A DNA stretch of 64,000 bases from Roseiarcus sp963774195. GTDB lineage: Bacteria > Pseudomonadota > Alphaproteobacteria > Rhizobiales > Beijerinckiaceae. This document shows, one piece after another, positions 50,601-59,484 of the stretch; positions within the stretch are counted from its first letter, which is position 1, and every line of letters starts with the position of its first letter. Made by a program: the position numbers and the translations under genes. The stretch covers positions 496,001-560,000 of the forward strand of contig CAVZDY010000001.1 of assembly GCA_963774195.1 (NCBI GenBank), given 5' to 3'. The notes under the pieces were generated by a model, which had not been told where the DNA came from, ran no database searches, and worked only from the letters and a program-made list of their open reading frames with translations.

Positions 50601-52904
50601 ATGCGCACTATCAAGTTCGGCATGGGCCAAAGCGTCAAACGCGTCGAGGATATTCGCCTGGTGAGCGGTCTCGGCGTCTATACCTCTGATATCACCAGCG
50701 ACGGCGCCCTCCATGCGGCGTTCTTGCGCAGCCCCTATGCGCACGCCGAGTTCCGCATCGAGGACGTCGAAGCCGCGCGCGCCTTGCCTGGCGTGCGAGG
50801 CGTCTATGTCGCGGCGGACTTCGCCGCCCTCGGCGGCCTGCCCTGTCTCGCGCCGGTCAACAATTCCGACGGGTCGCTCACCCCGCTCAAACCGTACCCA
50901 GTCATGGCGGAGCACGAGGTCGCGCACGTCGGCGACATCGTCGCGATGGTGGTCGCCGAGACGCCGCTTCAGGCGCAGGACGCCGTAGAGCAAATTGCAG
51001 TCGCCTGGGACGAACGACCCGCGATCGCCGATCTCGAAGAGGCGGTTCGCCCGGGAGCGCCGCAAGTGTTCTCCGGCGCGCCCGGCAATCTCGCCTATGA
51101 TGCGCATATCGGCGATAAGGCGGCGACCGACGCCGCTTTCGCGGGCGCCGCCAAGGTCGCAACGGTCAAAATCGTCAATCCGCGCGTAGTCTCCAACTAT
51201 ATGGAGACGCGGGGAGCGCTCGCCGAATACGACGCCGAAGCCGATCGATTGACGCTATATGTCGGCAGCCAGGGCGTCCACGGTCAGCGCGACACGATCG
51301 CCGCGAAGATTCTGAAAATCCCGCCCGATAAGCTGCGCGTCGTGACCAAGGACGTCGGCGGCGGCTTCGGAACCAAGACCTTCGTCTATCGCGAATATCC
51401 CCTGCTGCTCGAGGCGGCGCGGCGGCTGCGCGAGGCGGTGCGCTGGCAGGCGGACCGCAGCGAGCATTTCATCGGCGACGCGCATGGGCGCGACAATGTG
51501 ACGACGGCCGAGATGGCGCTCGACGCGGAGGGACGCTTCCTCGCGCTGCGGGTCGACATTCTCGGCAATCTCGGCGGCTATCTCTCCCAATTCGCGCCGT
51601 ACATTCCCTGGCTCGGCGCCTCGATGGCGAGCGGGCCTTACCGCATCGACACGCTCTATGCGCGAGTGCGCGGGGTCTACACCCACACCGTTCCGGTCGA
51701 CGCTTATCGCGGCGCCGGTCGGCCGGAGGCCGCCTATGTGCTGGAGCGGTTGGTCGATCGCTGCGCGCGTGTCGCTGGCCTTGCGCCCGAGGAAATTCGC
51801 GCGCGCAATCTCGTGAAATCCTCGGAGATGCCCTATCACACGCAGACCGACCGCGACTACGACGTGGGCGACTTCGAGGGCGCGCTGCGCGCCTGTCTCG
51901 CCAAAGCGGATGTCGCCGGCTTCGAGGATCGCGCCGCCGAAGCGCGTCGGCGCGGCTTCATTCGCGGCATCGGCATTTCGACTTACATCGAATGCACCGC
52001 CTGGGGCGACGGCGAGCGCGGCTCGCTGACCCTCGACAAGAACGGCGACTTCACGCTGCTGATCGGCACCCAATCGAACGGGCAGGGGCACGAGACCGCC
52101 TATGCGCAGGTCGTCGCGCAGCATCTCGACGTGCAGCTCGACCGGGTGAAGGTCGTGCAGGGCGATACGGATCGCGTCGCCACCGGCGCAGGCACCGGCG
52201 GGTCGCGCTCCATCCCGATCGGCGCGGTGATGACGGCGCGCGCCTCGGAAGCGCTCGCCGCTTCCCTCAAGGAATTGGCGGCCGATGAGCTCGAGGCGGC
52301 GGTTGCCGACCTCGAAATCGCTGAGGGCGGCGTCCGCGTCGCCGGGACCGATCGCGCAATTTCCTATGCCGACCTGGCCTCCTCGCCACGCGCCTCCGCG
52401 CAGACGTTGACCGCGACCGACTCGTTCGATCCGCCCGATGCGACCTATCCCAACGGCGCGCATATCTGCGAGGTCGAAATCGATCCTGAGACCGGCGCGA
52501 CGCGCATCGTGCGCTACTCCAGCGTCGACGACTTCGGCTTCACCCTCAACCCGCTCCTGCTCGCCGGACAAGTACACGGCGGCGTCGCTCAGGGGGCAGG
52601 CCAGGCGTTGATGGAGCAGGCCGTCTACGACCCGAACGGCCAGTTGGTGACCGCGAGCCTGATGGATTATGGCGTGCCCCGCGCCGACAATCTGCCGAGC
52701 TTCGACCTCGAAACGCGCAACATCCCCTCGACCACCAATCCTCTGGGCCTGAAGGGAGCCGGGGAGGCGGGCTCGATCGCCTCGACCCCCGCCGTTATGA
52801 ACGCCATCGGTGACGCCCTGTGGCGCGGCTATCGCGTCGACCACATCGACATGCCGGCGACGCCCTTCGCGGTCTATCAGGCGATCAAGAGCGCGGGCGC
52901 TTAG
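50601..52904 (+). CDS. Molybdenum hydroxylase large subunit (xanthine dehydrogenase/CoxL family)
   Basis: 767 residues. N-terminal aldehyde oxidase a/b hammerhead domain (GVYTSDITSDGALHAAFLRSPYAHA), then the molybdopterin-cytosine-dinucleotide-binding region. Motifs: DVGGGFGTKTFVYREYPL, AYRGAGRPEAAYVLERLVD (active-site loop; not the AYxCSFR of true CO dehydrogenase), SNGQGHETAYAQV, and LKGAGEAGS with the catalytic Glu (E722). The iron-sulfur and FAD subunits that normally accompany it are absent from both sides, so partners must be elsewhere or replaced. Substrate unknown. Confidence 0.88.
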   Translation: MRTIKFGMGQSVKRVEDIRLVSGLGVYTSDITSDGALHAAFLRSPYAHAEFRIEDVEAARALPGVRGVYVAADFAALGGLPCLAPVNNSDGSLTPLKPYPVMAEHEVAHVGDIVAMVVAETPLQAQDAVEQIAVAWDERPAIADLEEAVRPGAPQVFSGAPGNLAYDAHIGDKAATDAAFAGAAKVATVKIVNPRVVSNYMETRGALAEYDAEADRLTLYVGSQGVHGQRDTIAAKILKIPPDKLRVVTKDVGGGFGTKTFVYREYPLLLEAARRLREAVRWQADRSEHFIGDAHGRDNVTTAEMALDAEGRFLALRVDILGNLGGYLSQFAPYIPWLGASMASGPYRIDTLYARVRGVYTHTVPVDAYRGAGRPEAAYVLERLVDRCARVAGLAPEEIRARNLVKSSEMPYHTQTDRDYDVGDFEGALRACLAKADVAGFEDRAAEARRRGFIRGIGISTYIECTAWGDGERGSLTLDKNGDFTLLIGTQSNGQGHETAYAQVVAQHLDVQLDRVKVVQGDTDRVATGAGTGGSRSIPIGAVMTARASEALAASLKELAADELEAAVADLEIAEGGVRVAGTDRAISYADLASSPRASAQTLTATDSFDPPDATYPNGAHICEVEIDPETGATRIVRYSSVDDFGFTLNPLLLAGQVHGGVAQGAGQALMEQAVYDPNGQLVTASLMDYGVPRADNLPSFDLETRNIPSTTNPLGLKGAGEAGSIASTPAVMNAIGDALWRGYRVDHIDMPATPFAVYQAIKSAGA

Positions 52905-52987
52905 GGCGCGGCGAAAAATTCGCCAGGAGAGCGCGAACTCAAGTAATGGTAAGCGTGCGGCGCTTTTGGCAGATCGCCGCACGCTCG
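52905..52987 (+). repeat. Dispersed bipartite palindromic repeat, copy with internal deletion
   Basis: GGGCGCGGCGAAAAATTCGC, then AGCGCGAACTCAAG, then the second dyad GCGTGCGGCGCTTTTGGCAG pairing with ATCGCCGCACGC. Against 3829-3929 the inner GTGGATGCCGGTTTTT block is missing, while the order and second dyad are kept. It starts at the stop of the molybdenum hydroxylase gene. Confidence 0.6.
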
Positions 52988-53010
52988 AGGCGGCGTAGCG
53001 ACAGGTGGCG

Positions 53011-53682
53011 ATGAGCGAGAACTTTGGCGAGCGCGTCGTCGGCGTATGGGACGTCCCGACGCGCGTCTTTCATTGGCTCGTCGTCGTTCTGGTCGGGGCC
53101 GCCTATGCGACCGTCCGGCTGAACTGGATGGATTGGCATGCTCGCGCCGGCTACGCGTTGCTGGCCGCTCTGCTGTTTCGGCTGACGTGGGGCGTCGTCG
53201 GCAGCGAGACCGCACGTTTCTCCGCGCTTCTAACCGCGCCGCGGCACGCCCTAGGCCACATCGCGCGGCTCTTCCGGCGCGAGCCTGACAGGCAATTGGG
53301 ACACAATGCGGCAGGGGGCTGGATGGTCGTCGCGCTGCTCGCGCTCCTTGCCGGGCAGGCGCTGAGCGGCGTCTACGTCGGCAATGACATCGCCGACGAG
53401 GGGCCGCTGACGGAAAGCGTCCCGGCTTGGCTCGCGAATATCGTCGAAGCGGCTCACGACCAATGGCTGTGGAACGCGCTGCTGACGGCGATCACGTTCC
53501 ATATTATCGCGATCGCGCTCTACGCGGCCGTCAAAGGTCAGAACCTCGTGCGGCCGATGGTGACGGGGGTGAAGCGCTTGCCGATTGGAACGCGCGCGCC
53601 GACGATGCGTAGCCCGGCGCTCGCGGCGATCATCCTCGCCTGTAGCGTCGCCGTGGCGGCGGCGGTCGTCCGATTTCTTTAA
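53011..53682 (+). CDS. Cytochrome b561-family membrane protein
   Basis: 223 residues with four membrane segments (about 17-36, 48-66, 98-117 and 150-172). Haem-ligand histidines: VFHWLVVVLVG (TM1), DWHARAGYALLAALLFRLTWG (TM2), the AHDQWLWNALLTAITFHIIAIAL region (TM4). Members pass electrons between quinone or small dehydrogenases and soluble cytochromes. ATG 53011 (MSENFGERVVGVWD) preferred over the GTG at 53005. It follows the molybdenum hydroxylase gene after a repeat; a role as its electron acceptor is only inference. Confidence 0.85.
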   Translation: MSENFGERVVGVWDVPTRVFHWLVVVLVGAAYATVRLNWMDWHARAGYALLAALLFRLTWGVVGSETARFSALLTAPRHALGHIARLFRREPDRQLGHNAAGGWMVVALLALLAGQALSGVYVGNDIADEGPLTESVPAWLANIVEAAHDQWLWNALLTAITFHIIAIALYAAVKGQNLVRPMVTGVKRLPIGTRAPTMRSPALAAIILACSVAVAAAVVRFL

Positions 53683-53728
53683 TACAGCGGCAATACAGCG
53701 GCGCTCTCTCATCCGCCGCCCTGGAAAA

Positions 53729-53752
53729 GCCGCCAGCCTTTCGACTGGCGGC
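53729..53752. terminator. Hairpin between convergent genes
   Basis: GCCGCCAG pairs perfectly with CTGGCGGC around a CCTTTCGA loop. Placed in the 77-bp gap between the convergent cytochrome b561 and CHRD genes, so a two-way terminator is plausible; a T-run is missing. Confidence 0.5.
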
Positions 53753-53759
53753 CGCTCAA

Positions 53760-54224
53760 TCAGCTCTTCGGCGGGACCACTTGGCCGCGAATTTCGCCGG
53801 CCGGGTGGTTCTTCGTATGGATGTTGATGTACCACTGGCCGGCTGCAAATTGCTCAGCTTGGTCGGCGCTGAGCGTCGCTTCGCCGCGGATCGGGCTCGC
53901 AACCTCGGCTCCCTGCTTACTCAACCAAACCGTCACCGAGGCGTTGGCGCCGGCGGCGGCCGGCCCATGGAAATGCGCCATCGTCGCTGGGCCGGAGAGG
54001 CCGCTGTATCGAACCGACCAAGTGACGACGCGGGTCGCCGGGTCATAAGTGATCTCGGCGGCGCCCGAGCCGCTTGTCGTCACCGGCGGGGACTGCTCCG
54101 CGCCGGTCAGCGGAACCGTGAAACTAACGGGCGCGGCCACGGCCATTGTGGGCGCCAGGGCAGCAAAGAGGCCCGCCGAGGCGACCAGGGCGATCGCTCC
54201 GCGTCGAGAGGCAAATTGATTCAT
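53760..54224 (-). CDS. CHRD domain-containing secreted protein
   Basis: 154 residues. Signal peptide (GAIALVASAGLFAALAPTMAVAAP), then a CHRD domain: SFTVPLTGAEQSPPVTTSGSG at the start, ATMAHFHGPAAAGANASVTVWL (hallmark histidines) and GQWYINIHTKNHPAGEIRGQV (the typical end). CHRD domains occur in exported proteins of unclear function. GGAG sits 6 bases before ATG 54224; ATG 54236 is an alternative. Confidence 0.88.
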   Translation of the reverse strand: MNQFASRRGAIALVASAGLFAALAPTMAVAAPVSFTVPLTGAEQSPPVTTSGSGAAEITYDPATRVVTWSVRYSGLSGPATMAHFHGPAAAGANASVTVWLSKQGAEVASPIRGEATLSADQAEQFAAGQWYINIHTKNHPAGEIRGQVVPPKS

Positions 54225-54500
54225 GTAGGTCTCCATCAATCGGTTACCCCGCCCTCGATCATCATATTGGGTTCCTTGTTTCGCTGATATGTCGCTCTGG
54301 GTCACGCGGGCGTGTCTCCCCTATTCCGATTGACTTCACTGCGTTCCGTTGCTGTGCTTAGAGACACGAGGTGAGCGGGCGTTTTCCGCAAGATTGTGCG
54401 AGCGCGTACAACGATGCGGGGCCGGCGGTCCTGTTCTGGTGTCGTGCGTCAGCGCGATTCAGGTCCGCGCCGGGGGAAGCGAAGCGGGACGGCGACATCC

Positions 54501-55419
54501 ATGAAAAACGCGTTGTTTGTCGTCGTAGCGTTGGCGGTCGCCGCCGGGCTGCTGGCGGCGGGGTGGTACGCGTCCGCGCCGCGGCGTCTCGACCGCGCGG
54601 TCGCCGCGGCTGTGGCCGCGCCTGGAGATGCGGCGGCGGGGCGGATCGTGTTTTTCGCTTCCGGCTGCGGGTCGTGCCATATGTCGCCCGGCCAATCCGA
54701 TTTGCTCCGGCTCGGCGGCGGCCGCGCGATCAAGACCGCCTTCGGCGTCTTCTATCCGCCGAACATCTCCCCCGACGTGACCGACGGTCTCGGCGGCTGG
54801 AGTGCGCAAGACTTCGCGCGGGCCGTGCTGCTCGGCGTCTCACCCACGGGCGAGCATTACTATCCGGTCTTTCCCTATACGTCGTATCGGCGCATGACGC
54901 CGACCGACGTGCGCGACCTTTTCGCATTCATCCGTACGCTGCCGGCGGTGTCGGGAAGCGCGCCGCCGGCAGCGCCGTTGCTCCCCTATTCGATTCGTCG
55001 CTCGATCGGCCTTTGGAAGCGGCTCTATGTCGGCATCCACCCGCTACCCGACGCGCCCGGCCGCGACGCGACGTGGAAACTTGGCCGTTACCTCGTCGAA
55101 GGCCCCGGGCATTGCGCCGAATGCCATTCGCCGCGCGATGTCCTCGGCGGCATCGTCGCCCATCGCTGGTTGACCGGCGGTCACAACCCCGATGGGGGCG
55201 GCTTCGCCCCCGACATCACCTCGGCGGGGTTGAAGAATTGGACGAAGGATCAGATCGCCGAAGCGCTCCGGACGGGGGCGACCCCGCGAGGCGAGATGTT
55301 CAATGGCCTGATGGCGATCGTCGTGCGCAGCACCGGCGAGCTTCCCGAACTCCTACCGCGACGCGATCGCCGAATATCTGAAGAGCGTCGGCGGAGAAGG
55401 GACGCCGCCCGGCAGCTGA
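54501..55419 (+). CDS. Diheme cytochrome c, frameshifted near its 3' end
   Basis: About 305 residues after correction. Membrane-anchor or signal segment (NALFVVVALAVAAGLLAAGWYA), first haem CGSCH (about 57-61) and second CAECH (about 206-210) with downstream Met candidates; such two-haem subunits often serve membrane dehydrogenases. The frame as read continues as an Arg-rich tail to 55676, antisense to sufE, but another frame from about 55347 encodes NSYRDAIAEYLKSVGGEGTPP with a stop at 55417-55419, the expected cytochrome C-terminus. One extra base near 55341-55347 explains this. ATG 54501 is the leader start. Confidence 0.75.
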
Positions 55420-55423
55420 GCGG

Positions 55424-55843
55424 TCAGGCGGGCGCGAAGGCGTCGGCGCGGATGCGCTCGATCATCGCCCTGACGCCATTGGAGCGCTGGGGCGTCAAAT
55501 GCTGTTCGAGGCCGAGTTCGCGGAAGGTCGCCGTCGCGCTGGTCGCGAGAATTTCCTCGGGCGTCCGGTCGGAAAAGAGCGCAATCGCGATGGCGACCAG
55601 CCCGCGCACCAGATGCGAATCGCTGTCGCCGCGAAAATGGAGGATCGTGCGTCCGCGATCGTCCTGCCGCGTCTGACGCTCGAGCCAGACCTGGCTGACG
55701 CAGCCACGCACTTTGTTCGTGTCATTGTGGGCGTCTTCGGGCAACGGCTCCAGCGTGCGGCCGAGCTCGATGACATAGCGGTAGCGGTCCTCCCACTCGT
55801 CGAGGAAGGCGAAATCGTCACGGATAGTGTCGATCGAGGTCAG
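55424..55843 (-). CDS. sufE: Cysteine desulfuration protein SufE
   Basis: About 139 residues. Takes sulfur from SufS in iron-sulfur cluster assembly. Markers: TIRDDFAFLDEWEDRYRYVIELG, the active-site Cys in NDTNKVRGCVSQVWLE, and FRGDSDSHLVRGLVAIAI. The start is unresolved: the conserved N-terminus is preceded by a CTG codon (55843) with no ATG, GTG or TTG close by; the nearest in-frame standard start is a GTG about 40 codons upstream, or the true start has been altered. Confidence 0.88.
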   Translation of the reverse strand: MTSIDTIRDDFAFLDEWEDRYRYVIELGRTLEPLPEDAHNDTNKVRGCVSQVWLERQTRQDDRGRTILHFRGDSDSHLVRGLVAIAIALFSDRTPEEILATSATATFRELGLEQHLTPQRSNGVRAMIERIRADAFAPA

Positions 55844-55940
55844 CGTCGCGCTCGCAGATCGTGAAATGGCGACCTTGATATAGGGCCTGACGCGCCTCAG
55901 GCCAACCGGGACGTCGGAAACAAGAGCGGCCGTGGGCCCC

Positions 55941-56288
55941 TCAGAGGGTCCCGCGCAGGGACGCGCCACGCCAAGGAGGAACCCGGTCGGCCGCCGAGAG
56001 CGTGTCGACCGGGGCGCGCTTGGCCTTCGGGGCCGGCTCGGCGACACGGTTTCGCGGCTTCGCTTCGGCGGCGGGCTGCGGTTCGAGCGCGCCCCGCAGC
56101 ATCGTTCGCGCGATGACGCCCGCCGCATCGCTGTCGGCGCTCGCGGAAACGAGGCTGGAGGCAAGGGTTTGCGCCGTCCCAGGCGGCACGACGTCGGAAA
56201 GCCGCGCATCGCCCCAGGACATCGCGTGAAAGGTGAGGCCGAGCCAGAAGCAGGTTCGAAGAAGGAAACCCATGGAGGCGCTACGCAT
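55941..56288 (-). CDS. Small membrane-anchored protein (DUF5330-like)
   Basis: 115 residues: an N-terminal hydrophobic segment (MGFLLRTCFWLGLTFHAM) followed by an Ala-rich hydrophilic part with VSASADSDAAGVIARTMLRG. Small proteins of this kind next to sufE in Hyphomicrobiales belong to DUF5330; the match here rests on the leader and position. ATG 56288 chosen, ATG 56273 possible. Confidence 0.6.
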   Translation of the reverse strand: MRSASMGFLLRTCFWLGLTFHAMSWGDARLSDVVPPGTAQTLASSLVSASADSDAAGVIARTMLRGALEPQPAAEAKPRNRVAEPAPKAKRAPVDTLSAADRVPPWRGASLRGTL

Positions 56289-56511
56289 GATTTCCGCCGC
56301 CCGATTGGCGACGGTCGAACTTTAGCGCGGGCGGGTTGCGTTCCCGTGCGCGGAAAGCGGCGGATTCGATCGCTCGAATTAACCGCGCCGCAACGAGCCG
56401 CTTCGCAACGCTTCGGTAACCATATCGAAAGGCAGAGTCGGTTGTGCGCCTGGAAATCGCCTCCCCCACGGCGGCGCGGGCGGCGCTTTAGGTTTCATTT
56501 AAGCGGGGGCT

Positions 56512-58425
56512 GTGATCGTTCCAATGGTCGAATTGACCCATGGTCGTGGTCGCGGAGGCCGAAGGTTCGTGCACCGAAGTCTCAGTGTCATCGTGCGCAA
56601 GCATCTCAAAGAGTTCGTACATCCAGACGCCCGCGTCTGCAAACTCGAACGTGCGCGCCACGAGACGTTCATCTTTGCGCAATTCGTCGCGATCGCCGTC
56701 GCCTGGCTCTTTATTCCGCATTATCTCGGCGCGGCAGGCGCCGACGCGATTTGGCGCGTCGCGGCGGTGGTTTGGTTCATCGCCCCAGCAGCGGCGATTG
56801 CGCATCTTACGCGGTCGGGCGACCTCCTCGGCGCGCAATTCATCTCGCTCTCGAGCCTGGTCGGCTTGGCCCTGATCGTCACCCTCGGCGCGCGCTTGTC
56901 GCTGGAAGCGGGCTTGGGATGGCTGATGCTGTTGCCGCTCGAGGCCGCCCTCTTCGGCTCCTCGGCGATGTTGCGCTTCTCCAGTTTGCTGGCGCTTACG
57001 ATCTCGCTGGGGCTGGTCGGGCTCGAAAGCGCCGGATGGATCGGCCCGTTCAAGCCGTTCGACGCGGCTGCCGCGGCGGCTCTCGCCGTTCCGGTCGGCG
57101 CTTATGCGGCGTTGCTGTTTTTCGGCGGCCGGCGAATGGGGCGAGCGCGGCGTCGCCTCGAGGTTTCCAACGCCAAGCATTATCAGGCGCTTTCGGACGC
57201 GATCGGGGATCTCGTGCTGCGGCACGACGCGGCTGGCGGCGTCATCTCGGCGATTGGCGACGGCGAGCGGCTGTTCGGCCTGCCTCAGGAGGCACTCCTC
57301 GGCCGCGGTCTGCTCAACCGCATCCACGTCGCTGACCGCCCCGCCTATCTCCACACGATCGACGCAGCCGCCCAGCGCGACGGCGCGATGACCGCCACCG
57401 TGCGGCTTCGCACTGGCGAGAGCCGTCATTCGGCCGCCGGCTTCGAGGAGCCCGTGTTCGCCTGGGCGGAGATCCGCGTTCACCGTTTCGGTTCGGATGC
57501 GCCCAGTCACAAAACGGGCGACGGCGCCGCGGCGATTTCCGTGGTGCGCAACGTGACCGACGCCAAGACGACCGAACAGCGGCTCGAAGCGGCTCGCGCC
57601 GAGGCGGAGCTCGCCAACGCCTGGAAGGATCGCCTGCTCGCCAATGTCAGCCATGAATTGCGGACGCCGCTCAACGCCATTCTCGGTTTTTCCGAAATGC
57701 TGCGCGATCCGGAGCTCAGGCCGCGCGAATCCGCCAAGCAGATGGAATACGCCGAGATCATCCATGCCTCGGCCGAGCATCTGTTCTCGATGGTGAACGT
57801 GCTTCTCGACACCTCGAAGATCGCCGCCGGCAAGTTCCGCCTCGCGCCCGAACCCTTCGACATCGAACGTCTGATCGCCGATTGCTGCGACATGCTGCGG
57901 TTGCGGGCGGAGACCGGGAAGGTCGAGTTGGTCTGCGCGCCCATGGACGGGTCGCGCGACCTCGTCGCCGACAAGCAGGCCTGCCGCCAGATTTTGATCA
58001 ATCTTCTGTCCAATGCGGTGAAATTCACCGAGGCGGGTGGCCGGGTGATCGTCGGCGCCGATGTCGTCGGCGACAGCATGCATCTCTATGTCACCGACAC
58101 CGGGGTCGGCATCCCGGCGGAATTCCTGCCCCGTCTGGGCGACCCGTTCTTTCAGGTCCGGGCGGACTATGACCGCAGCTTCGAGGGGGCCGGTCTCGGC
58201 TTGTCGCTGGTGCGGGGCCTGGTCGGGCTGCATGGCGGCGCCTTGTCGCTCGAAAGCGTCGCCGGCGTCGGCACCCGGGTGACGGCGCGCCTGCCCTTGG
58301 TCTGCCGGCCGGAAGAGAGACCGGGCCGCAATGCGGTTGCGATTCTCGAGACCGCATCCCATTTTGGTCATCGCGGCGCGCCCCGCGCGTCCGAGTTCGC
58401 CGCGCAGGAGAAAAAGATTGCCTGA
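56512..58425 (+). CDS. PAS-domain sensor histidine kinase (DivJ-like candidate)
   Basis: 637 residues. Six hydrophobic stretches in the first 210 residues (including FIFAQFVAIAVAWLFIP and FISLSSLVGLALIVTLGA), a PAS domain at about 222-350 (YQALSDAIGDLVLRHDAAGG), HisKA with the phospho-acceptor H381 in LANVSHELRTPLNAILGFSEML, and HATPase_c with NLLSNAVKFTEAGG (N box), VTDTGVGIPAEF and GLGLSLVRGLVGLHGG. The architecture matches DivJ-type cell-cycle kinases of alphaproteobacteria, but identity is not proven. GTG 56512 has a GGGGG ribosome site; ATG 56524 is possible. A small overlap links it to the next gene. Confidence 0.83.
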   Translation: MIVPMVELTHGRGRGGRRFVHRSLSVIVRKHLKEFVHPDARVCKLERARHETFIFAQFVAIAVAWLFIPHYLGAAGADAIWRVAAVVWFIAPAAAIAHLTRSGDLLGAQFISLSSLVGLALIVTLGARLSLEAGLGWLMLLPLEAALFGSSAMLRFSSLLALTISLGLVGLESAGWIGPFKPFDAAAAAALAVPVGAYAALLFFGGRRMGRARRRLEVSNAKHYQALSDAIGDLVLRHDAAGGVISAIGDGERLFGLPQEALLGRGLLNRIHVADRPAYLHTIDAAAQRDGAMTATVRLRTGESRHSAAGFEEPVFAWAEIRVHRFGSDAPSHKTGDGAAAISVVRNVTDAKTTEQRLEAARAEAELANAWKDRLLANVSHELRTPLNAILGFSEMLRDPELRPRESAKQMEYAEIIHASAEHLFSMVNVLLDTSKIAAGKFRLAPEPFDIERLIADCCDMLRLRAETGKVELVCAPMDGSRDLVADKQACRQILINLLSNAVKFTEAGGRVIVGADVVGDSMHLYVTDTGVGIPAEFLPRLGDPFFQVRADYDRSFEGAGLGLSLVRGLVGLHGGALSLESVAGVGTRVTARLPLVCRPEERPGRNAVAILETASHFGHRGAPRASEFAAQEKKIA

Positions 58426-59041
58426 GGCCTTAGCGCGGATGCGTAACGATTCGGTCCTTCGTCGGTCGGCCCGGCCAGCGAAGCCGAGCGTGCTCGCCGT
58501 GGTGTTCCGCCGTCTGCGCGCCTTTCCCTTGCCGGGCTATGCCGGCGCAGCCCTGACGGCGGTGCTGACCGGGATCGTCGTCAACGCCTTGACGTTGCAG
58601 CACCAGCGCCATCCCGCGCCGTTCTTCGCCCCTCATCCCGTTACGTCGGTCGCGGCTCCGGCCAGTTCGGCTCCATCACCGCCGCCGGCCGCCGCGGCTT
58701 CCGCGGCGACGCAGGGCAAAGCGGAGGAAACAGCGTCTGCCCCCGTCCTGCCGCCCGAGCGTCCCACCAGTCTCGGCGCGTCGGAGCCGCCGCCGCCGCG
58801 CCGCTCCGACGCGATCGGCGACATCTTGCGCGAGGACAGCGGCAGGGAGGGCCAGAAGTCGGTTCTCGCCGCGCAGAACGCTCTGATCAAGCTCGGCTAT
58901 CAGCTTCGACCGGATGGCGTCGCCAACTCCGCCACGCACGCCGCGCTGCGCGAATTCGAGCGGGCCCACGGCCTGCCGGTCTCCGGCGAAGTCACGCCGC
59001 GGCTGCTGCGGCATCTGGTCGTCGCCGCCGCCGGACGCTAG
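58418..59041 (+). CDS. Peptidoglycan-binding domain protein, membrane-anchored
   Basis: About 207 residues. A basic cytoplasmic start, one membrane segment (YAGAALTAVLTGIVVNALTL), a long Pro/Ala-rich linker (about 75-135), then a C-terminal PG_binding_1 domain (VLAAQNALIKLGYQLRPDGV, HAALREFERAHGLPVSGEV). AGGAG lies 7 bases before TTG 58418, which overlaps the kinase stop by 8 bp; ATG 58439 is the alternative start. Probably cotranscribed with the kinase; it may anchor a periplasmic signal near the cell wall. Confidence 0.78.
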   Translation: MPEALARMRNDSVLRRSARPAKPSVLAVVFRRLRAFPLPGYAGAALTAVLTGIVVNALTLQHQRHPAPFFAPHPVTSVAAPASSAPSPPPAAAASAATQGKAEETASAPVLPPERPTSLGASEPPPPRRSDAIGDILREDSGREGQKSVLAAQNALIKLGYQLRPDGVANSATHAALREFERAHGLPVSGEVTPRLLRHLVVAAAGR

Positions 59042-59044
59042 GTG

Positions 59045-59392
59045 ATGCGTCTTCGCTCGGACATCTGGGTCGCCGCCTACCTGCGCCGCGTTGCGGTGGA
59101 GGGCGCTTTCGCTGCGCTTCGCCGCCGCGGTTCACCCGAAGCGGGCGCGATCTTCGTGAAGGTGGATCGTCTCGATGGAACCGCCGCGCTCTACGAGCCG
59201 GCGCCGCAATCGGAAGTCGGCGAGCGCGGCGTCGAGCGCCAATGGACGCGCGCGCATCGTGAGGAATGGGTCGAGCCGGCCGCGGTCGAGGCGCGGATCG
59301 TGCGCGAGATCCGCTTCGATCCGGATCTCTGGCTCATCGAGGTCGAGGACCGACAAGGCCGCTGCTGGCTCGATCTCGCCTCGTCCTCATAG
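59045..59392 (+). CDS. DUF1491-type protein
   Basis: 115 residues, soluble. LRSDIWVAAYLRRVAVEGAFAALRRRGSPEAGAIFVKVDRL and the WTRAHREEWVEPAAVEARIVREIRFDPDLWLIEVEDRQGR stretch are characteristic of the DUF1491 family found across alphaproteobacteria. Function unknown. Starts 3 bp after the peptidoglycan-binding gene; ATG 59045 chosen over GTG 59042. Confidence 0.82.
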   Translation: MRLRSDIWVAAYLRRVAVEGAFAALRRRGSPEAGAIFVKVDRLDGTAALYEPAPQSEVGERGVERQWTRAHREEWVEPAAVEARIVREIRFDPDLWLIEVEDRQGRCWLDLASSS

Positions 59393-59484
59393 AGCGCTCG
59401 GCATGGTCGTCGCGAAAGCTCGAGGTAACTCGGAAGCAATGATTTGCCGCTAGTCTTCAGCCGCATTTCCTTGGCTCGGCAATC

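Noticed and set aside
54371..55381. 336-residue frame overlapping the cytochrome gene
   Set aside because: Arg-rich shadow in another frame, no CxxCH motifs.
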